Part shown: positions 5,897 through 8,835 of the stretch, one piece after another
How the letters are laid out: the number at the start of each line of letters is the position of its first letter
Position numbering within the stretch: the first letter of the stretch is position 1
Origin: Balneolaceae bacterium
Lineage (GTDB): Bacteria > Bacteroidota > Rhodothermia > Balneolales > Balneolaceae
Direction of reading: 5' to 3'
Length of the DNA stretch: 8,835 nucleotides
Assembly: GCA_007123785.1 (NCBI GenBank)
Contig: SLGL01000494.1
Location: 1-8,835 of the forward strand
The notes under the pieces: model-generated
What the model saw: only the letters and a program-made list of their open reading frames with translations
Database searches by the model: none
Told to the model about the DNA's origin: nothing
Position numbers and translations under genes: made by a program

Positions 5897-6010
5897 TCAA
5901 GAGAAATACCGCATCAGTTCAAACTCTTTAATAGAAAAAATATCTGATTGGCAAACACTGTCACAGAGATGGCATTCAATTTCTTCGTTCATTTTTAAAT
6001 GACTGACCAT
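5897..6010 (-). CDS. Possible small Cys-rich protein (31 or 37 aa)
   Basis: On the minus strand a short frame ends with TGA at 5897-5899. It may start at ATG 6008-6010 (37 aa) or ATG 5990-5992 (31 aa). It includes EIECHLCDSVCQSDIF, with Cys spaced C-x2-C-x3-C, a pattern compatible with metal binding, followed by KEFELMRYF. No good ribosome site is visible and I know no family. It is the only coding-like signal in the 441-base stretch 5673-6113; apart from the terminator at 5717-5754 and the inverted repeat at 6070-6114, that stretch is AT-rich and otherwise blank. It may be a chance frame or the stub of a decayed gene. Confidence 0.2.
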   Translation of the reverse strand: MVSHLKMNEEIECHLCDSVCQSDIFSIKEFELMRYFS

Positions 6011-6069
6011 CAACCTGACCAACAAAAGGATGCCTGCTGATCCTATTTTTATTTGAGCTGTTGTAAATT

Positions 6070-6114
6070 TTTTATCGTATTAAGGGCAAATCTTCAACTT
6101 TTAATACGATAAAA
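6070..6114. promoter_or_regulatory. Perfect 14-bp inverted repeat overlapping the lipoprotein start codon
   Basis: TTTTATCGTATTAA (6070-6083) and TTAATACGATAAAA (6101-6114) are exact reverse complements separated by 17 bases. The last base of the right arm is the A of the ATG at 6114-6116. In mRNA the arms would form a 14-bp hairpin burying the start codon's first base and the whole ribosome-standby region. As DNA the repeat could be an operator for a dimeric regulator spanning the promoter or leader. No Shine-Dalgarno is present. Confidence 0.6.
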
Positions 6115-6662
6115 TGAGAAAAATCAATACACTGTTAATTGCAATTCTACTGGCCGGTTTCACATCCTGTTCAGATAGTTCAACAGGGTCAGACAGTTTA
6201 GGGTCAGGAAATGGTATATTTTCGGTTTCGGGAGCTATTGAGAAAATCCATGAGGGAGAAGCTTTTTATGTTTCTGAGACCTCCGGCAATACTGTCACTT
6301 TTCAAATTTTCATAAGTGATGTTGTATTTTCAATCGATCCAAATGCAGAACCGGATGCGGTAACCTTTTCTGTAGAATTCAGGGCAGTCTACTCAGAGGA
6401 TTCGTTTTCTATCGAAGAAGGCACCTTCCAGATTGGTGAAAACTCAACATTCAGTGGTAATTATGCCGACCTTAATGAAGAGGGTTTTTTCGAAACTCTG
6501 GACAATCATGGCGGAGAACTTACAATTACATCTTATTCAAATGCACGATTAGATGCAGAATTTGAATTTACTGCAATTGATCAGCATGAGGGAGGCGTAG
6601 TTTCAGTAAAAGGCGAATTAAGGGCCAACTGTATTGGCGGACAGTTTAATCCAAATTGTTGA
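6114..6662 (+). CDS. Putative lipoprotein, hypothetical (182 aa)
   Basis: The N-terminus MRKINTLLIAILLAGFTSCSD is a typical lipoprotein signal: a charged start, hydrophobic core and lipobox-like FTSC with Cys at residue 19. A Ser/Gly-rich linker follows (SDSSTGSDSLGSGNG). The mature part is rich in alternating hydrophobic/polar strands (FSVSGAIEKI, TVTFQIFISDVVFSI, AVTFSVEFRAVYS, GELTITSYSNARLDAEFEFTA, GVVSVKGELRA), suggesting a beta-sandwich or barrel-like domain. This layout resembles small Bacteroidota surface lipoproteins (DUF6252-like), but I cannot name the family. Two Cys near the end (CIGGQFNPNC) could form a disulfide. It is presumably exported and anchored to a membrane through the diacylglyceryl Cys. 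The start is fixed by the signal peptide; the start codon lies inside the inverted repeat at 6070-6114. The next gene follows after 41 bases. Confidence 0.75.
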   Translation: MRKINTLLIAILLAGFTSCSDSSTGSDSLGSGNGIFSVSGAIEKIHEGEAFYVSETSGNTVTFQIFISDVVFSIDPNAEPDAVTFSVEFRAVYSEDSFSIEEGTFQIGENSTFSGNYADLNEEGFFETLDNHGGELTITSYSNARLDAEFEFTAIDQHEGGVVSVKGELRANCIGGQFNPNC

Positions 6663-6703
6663 ACAGCCTTTTACTTTGAATAAAAATATACAAGTGTGGA
6701 GCT

Positions 6704-7411
6704 ATGATACTGATGATTCTTGGCATACCGATTACATTCTTTGGGTTATTCTTAGCTTTGATCAATCTCTCAAAGCGGCAGCGTGCCAGCGGGCGGAAGG
6801 TAATTTCACCATCGGAGGCCGGTGAGGCGAAAGATGTATCGGTCGCAGGAATTGCCCGCCCTATTGATACACCGGGGAAATCTCCGGTGCTTGGTGATGA
6901 GGTTCTGTGGCTGCGCGCTTATAAAACATATCAGGGTTTTTTTCGATCAAGCAGTGGAAATACCTCGAACGTAAGGCGTATTGGCAAGGTCGATACCCGG
7001 TTTGCATTGACTGACGAATCACATCCGGACAAAAGTATCATCATCAACAGTAAGAAGATTTCGGCAATTTGGATTCTTACAGCCATGAGACGGTATAGCC
7101 TTGCCGGTGAACCCCTTGATAACACGAACGCCGAAGAGAATGCTCTGCAATCGGTTGTCAGCTTTTTAAAATTTCACCTGCTCGAAAAAGAGGGAATGGA
7201 AGAACAAGCCATTCGCCCCGGCAATCGTATTTGGGCTCATGGCCGAATCAGAAACCGAAATGGTGAACTGACTCTGGACGGGTTTTCTGCATGGCTTGAT
7301 GACCTCGATCCGGACGAACGGGTTCGAAAAACAACCGTGTTTGCCAAATTTGGCGGCATTCTTTGCGCTGCCGGGGTAGTTATGTTTTTTATCGGCTGGC
7401 TTATCTCCTGA
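6704..7411 (+). CDS. Two-helix membrane protein resembling the GIDE / MULAN-like family (235 aa)
   Basis: A hydrophobic segment at residues 2-21 (ILMILGIPITFFGLFLALIN) and another at 215-234 (FGGILCAAGVVMFFIGWLI) bracket a soluble domain of about 190 residues. In that domain VSVAGIARPIDTPGKSPVLG, then DEVLWLRAYKTYQG, resembles the GIDE pattern of a V-x-G-x-(A/V)-x-P-x-x-x-P-x-x-SP-x-x-G stretch followed by a Tyr/Trp-rich strand. Later RPGNRIWAHGRIRNRNGELTL resembles its GD-x-V-x-x-x-G-x-(V/I) strand. In eukaryotes this domain occurs in mitochondrial MUL1/MULAN; the bacterial role is unknown and no RING finger is present here. The family match is by pattern only. ATG 6704 is only 2 bases from GGAG (6698-6701), while ATG 6713 is 11 bases away, so the start may be three codons later. 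It may share a transcript with the lipoprotein gene and is convergent with the acyl-CoA synthetase. Confidence 0.6.
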   Translation: MILMILGIPITFFGLFLALINLSKRQRASGRKVISPSEAGEAKDVSVAGIARPIDTPGKSPVLGDEVLWLRAYKTYQGFFRSSSGNTSNVRRIGKVDTRFALTDESHPDKSIIINSKKISAIWILTAMRRYSLAGEPLDNTNAEENALQSVVSFLKFHLLEKEGMEEQAIRPGNRIWAHGRIRNRNGELTLDGFSAWLDDLDPDERVRKTTVFAKFGGILCAAGVVMFFIGWLIS

Positions 7412-7422
7412 AAAGATAACCC
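7398..7422. terminator. Weak hairpin at the convergent junction
   Basis: TTATCT (7401-7406) pairs with AGATAA (7414-7419), extendable by GG (7398-7399) with CC (7421-7422) across one mismatch. It overlaps the stop codon of the GIDE-like gene. There is no proper T-run on the plus strand; on the minus strand a few Ts lie within the loop side. With only 60 bases between the two convergent genes, a shared two-way terminator would be expected here, but the evidence is thin. Confidence 0.2.
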
Positions 7423-7471
7423 TACAAAGAATGGTAAATCCGGATTTTAAAAAATCACGAATCAAACATAC

Positions 7472-8835
7472 TCAAGCCTGATCGTTTGCAAAAATATCAT
7501 CGATCAGACCAGCATATTTTTCTTCAATCACTCTTCTTTTTACCTTGAGTGTAGGAGTAAGTTCTCCGGTCTCCACTGTAAATTCATTAGCAATTAGTCT
7601 GAAATCACGGATTTTTTCGTGTGATGCCAGCTCTTTGGAAAAGTTGCGAATCTCCTTACTATAGAGGTTTTGAACCGATTCATTCGCAATCAGTTCTTCC
7701 TTATTTTGGTATTTTATATCGTTCTGTTTGGCATATTTTTCGAGAGATTCGAAATCAGGAACAATCAGTGCGGCCATGAACGATTTTTTCTCACCAACAA
7801 CCACAAGCTGATCGATCCACTGACTGGTTTTAAAGAGATCTTCAATCGGGCCGGGATAAATATTTTTTCCGCCTGCATTCACAATCATGTGTTTGATGCG
7901 GTCGGTAATCTTAAGCCTTCCGTTCACAAATTCCCCGACATCGCCAGTGTGAAGCCATCCGTCTTCGTCAATCATCTCCCTGGTGGCTTCTTCGTTTTTC
8001 CAATAACCCTTCATGGTATTGGGGCCGCGATTCAATATTTCTCCGGCTTCGCAGGTGATGTCAGTCGGGTAGTCCTCACCACTTACCCGGGCGATTATTT
8101 TATTATCAGAAAGGCTCTGAATACCCACTGTAACTCCGTTTACAACCTTGCCGACCGTTCCCATCTCTTCATCACCGTAGCGGTTACAGGTCATCACCGG
8201 AGATGTTTCTGTGAGTCCATACCCTTCCAGTATATTTAGTCCGGCCGACATAAAAAAGGTTCCGATTTCTGCAGGAAGAGCCGCTCCTCCTGAGACAAAA
8301 AAGCGGATTCGCCCTCCGGTCCGGGCTTTCAGTTTATCAAAAACAAGTTTGTCTGCAACTGTTTTTTGGAGCGAAACCAGTCCGCGTTTTCCGTTCCAGT
8401 ATTTTTCACCTACATTCAGTGCCCAGGAAAAAATAGCCTGCTGAATAGCACTACCTTCCTGAACATTGTTATTTACCATGTTATAGATTTTTTCGAACAG
8501 ACGAGGAACACTGACAACAATTGTAGGATGAGCCTCCGTCATATTTTTGGCAACCGTATCCACACTTTCAGCATAATAGATTTCTGCGCCTCCGGCAATC
8601 ATTGCATAATAGCCGCCGGTTCGTTCGAATGAGTGGCACAACGGAAGAAATGAAAGGCAGCGGTCATTTTCGTCAATATAGATTGCATCGTGTGCTGCTT
8701 TTACATTACTCACAATATTACGATGAGTAAGCATGGCACCTTTAGGTTTTCCAGTGGTGCCCGAGGTATAAATCAGAGTAGTAACATCTTCGGGCTGCAC
8801 AGAGTTTATCCGCTTATTTAAAGTTTTCCTGTGCC
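7472..8835 (-). CDS. Long-chain fatty acid-CoA ligase (AMP-forming, FadD15-like), N-terminus beyond the window
   Basis: The enzyme activates fatty acids to acyl-CoA via an acyl-adenylate, for beta-oxidation or lipid synthesis, usually at the inner face of the cytoplasmic membrane. The frame is open to the right edge, so the GTG at 8798-8800 is internal. Counting from that codon, the adenylating-enzyme core motifs are all visible: YTSGTTGKPKGAML (11-24, phosphate loop), FVSGGAALP (168-176), GYGLTETSPV (193-202), GWLHTGDVGEF (281-291, ribose-binding Asp), ITDRIKHMIVNAGGKNIYPG (298-317, hinge and linker) and LTPTLKVKRR (414-423, including the catalytic Lys of the C-terminal domain). FLPLCHSFERTGG is typical of long-chain, FadD15-type members. 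About 450 residues are present of the usual 590-620, so roughly the first 150-170 are off the edge. TGA at 7472-7474 ends the gene, convergent with the GIDE-like gene. No fatty-acid genes are adjacent in the window. Confidence 0.93.
   Translation of the reverse strand, partial: HRKTLNKRINSVQPEDVTTLIYTSGTTGKPKGAMLTHRNIVSNVKAAHDAIYIDENDRCLSFLPLCHSFERTGGYYAMIAGGAEIYYAESVDTVAKNMTEAHPTIVVSVPRLFEKIYNMVNNNVQEGSAIQQAIFSWALNVGEKYWNGKRGLVSLQKTVADKLVFDKLKARTGGRIRFFVSGGAALPAEIGTFFMSAGLNILEGYGLTETSPVMTCNRYGDEEMGTVGKVVNGVTVGIQSLSDNKIIARVSGEDYPTDITCEAGEILNRGPNTMKGYWKNEEATREMIDEDGWLHTGDVGEFVNGRLKITDRIKHMIVNAGGKNIYPGPIEDLFKTSQWIDQLVVVGEKKSFMAALIVPDFESLEKYAKQNDIKYQNKEELIANESVQNLYSKEIRNFSKELASHEKIRDFRLIANEFTVETGELTPTLKVKRRVIEEKYAGLIDDIFANDQA

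Noticed and set aside
6634..6825. Plus-strand frame of 63 codons bridging the lipoprotein and GIDE-like genes
   Set aside because: It overlaps both genes out of frame and has no family resemblance.
7436..7447. AAATCCGGATTT palindrome as a terminator between convergent genes
   Set aside because: A 12-bp palindrome without a spacer leaves only a weak A/T stem; it lacks the G/C-rich stem of an intrinsic terminator.
1..8835. CRISPR array, tRNA/rRNA, prophage, toxin-antitoxin or defence system
   Set aside because: No regularly spaced direct repeats, no cloverleaf-like or rRNA-like stretches, and no phage, nuclease or toxin motifs were seen. The acidic 82-residue protein has no toxin partner beside it.

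Overview
The window looks like chromosomal sequence from a member of the Bacteroidota/Rhodothermota/Balneolota (FCB) group, with Balneolota- or Rhodothermota-like my best guess. The reasons are moderate GC by eye, start codons that mostly lack a Shine-Dalgarno, a lipoprotein signal with a Ser-Cys lipobox, an AnmK carrying a GGEGAPLA-type loop, a DPP-IV-like S9 peptidase and a bacterial serpin remnant. No 16S rRNA or other decisive marker is present, so the placement is inference.

Left part (1-1355): the 3' two thirds or so of a dipeptidyl-peptidase-IV-like S9 peptidase. Its frame is open across the region except for one in-frame TAG at 777-779, just before the catalytic Ser. The Ser/Asp/His triad is otherwise intact, so this looks like a recent nonsense mutation.

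1356-3480: anmK, the cell-wall recycling kinase, lies between two decayed insertion sequences of different families, both on the minus strand. One is the C-terminal end of an IS3-family transposase with a plausible terminal repeat. The other is the C-terminal end of an IS66-family transposase, which has no start codon. A small, very acidic unknown protein is divergent to anmK.

3481-4386 (minus): a conserved protein of a family often annotated as '3-methyladenine DNA glycosylase' but without demonstrated activity that I know of. 4557-4793: an unusual serpin remnant in which an N-terminal block is fused in frame to the C-terminal block, so the reactive centre loop is lost.

4875-7411 (plus): a DUF1499 protein and a four-helix membrane protein 15 bases apart, probably one transcript ending at a candidate terminator near 5717-5754. 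After a 441-base gap come a lipoprotein gene, whose start codon lies in one arm of a perfect 14-bp inverted repeat, and a two-helix membrane protein resembling the GIDE family. The last gene (7472 to the right edge, minus) is the C-terminal three quarters or so of a long-chain acyl-CoA synthetase, convergent with the GIDE-like gene.

I see no phage, CRISPR, defence island or biosynthetic cluster. The genes do not form one pathway. The main theme is genome decay (two IS stubs, one nonsense-interrupted peptidase, one collapsed serpin) among housekeeping envelope and lipid genes. The best candidate for unexplained regulation is the inverted repeat at 6070-6114.
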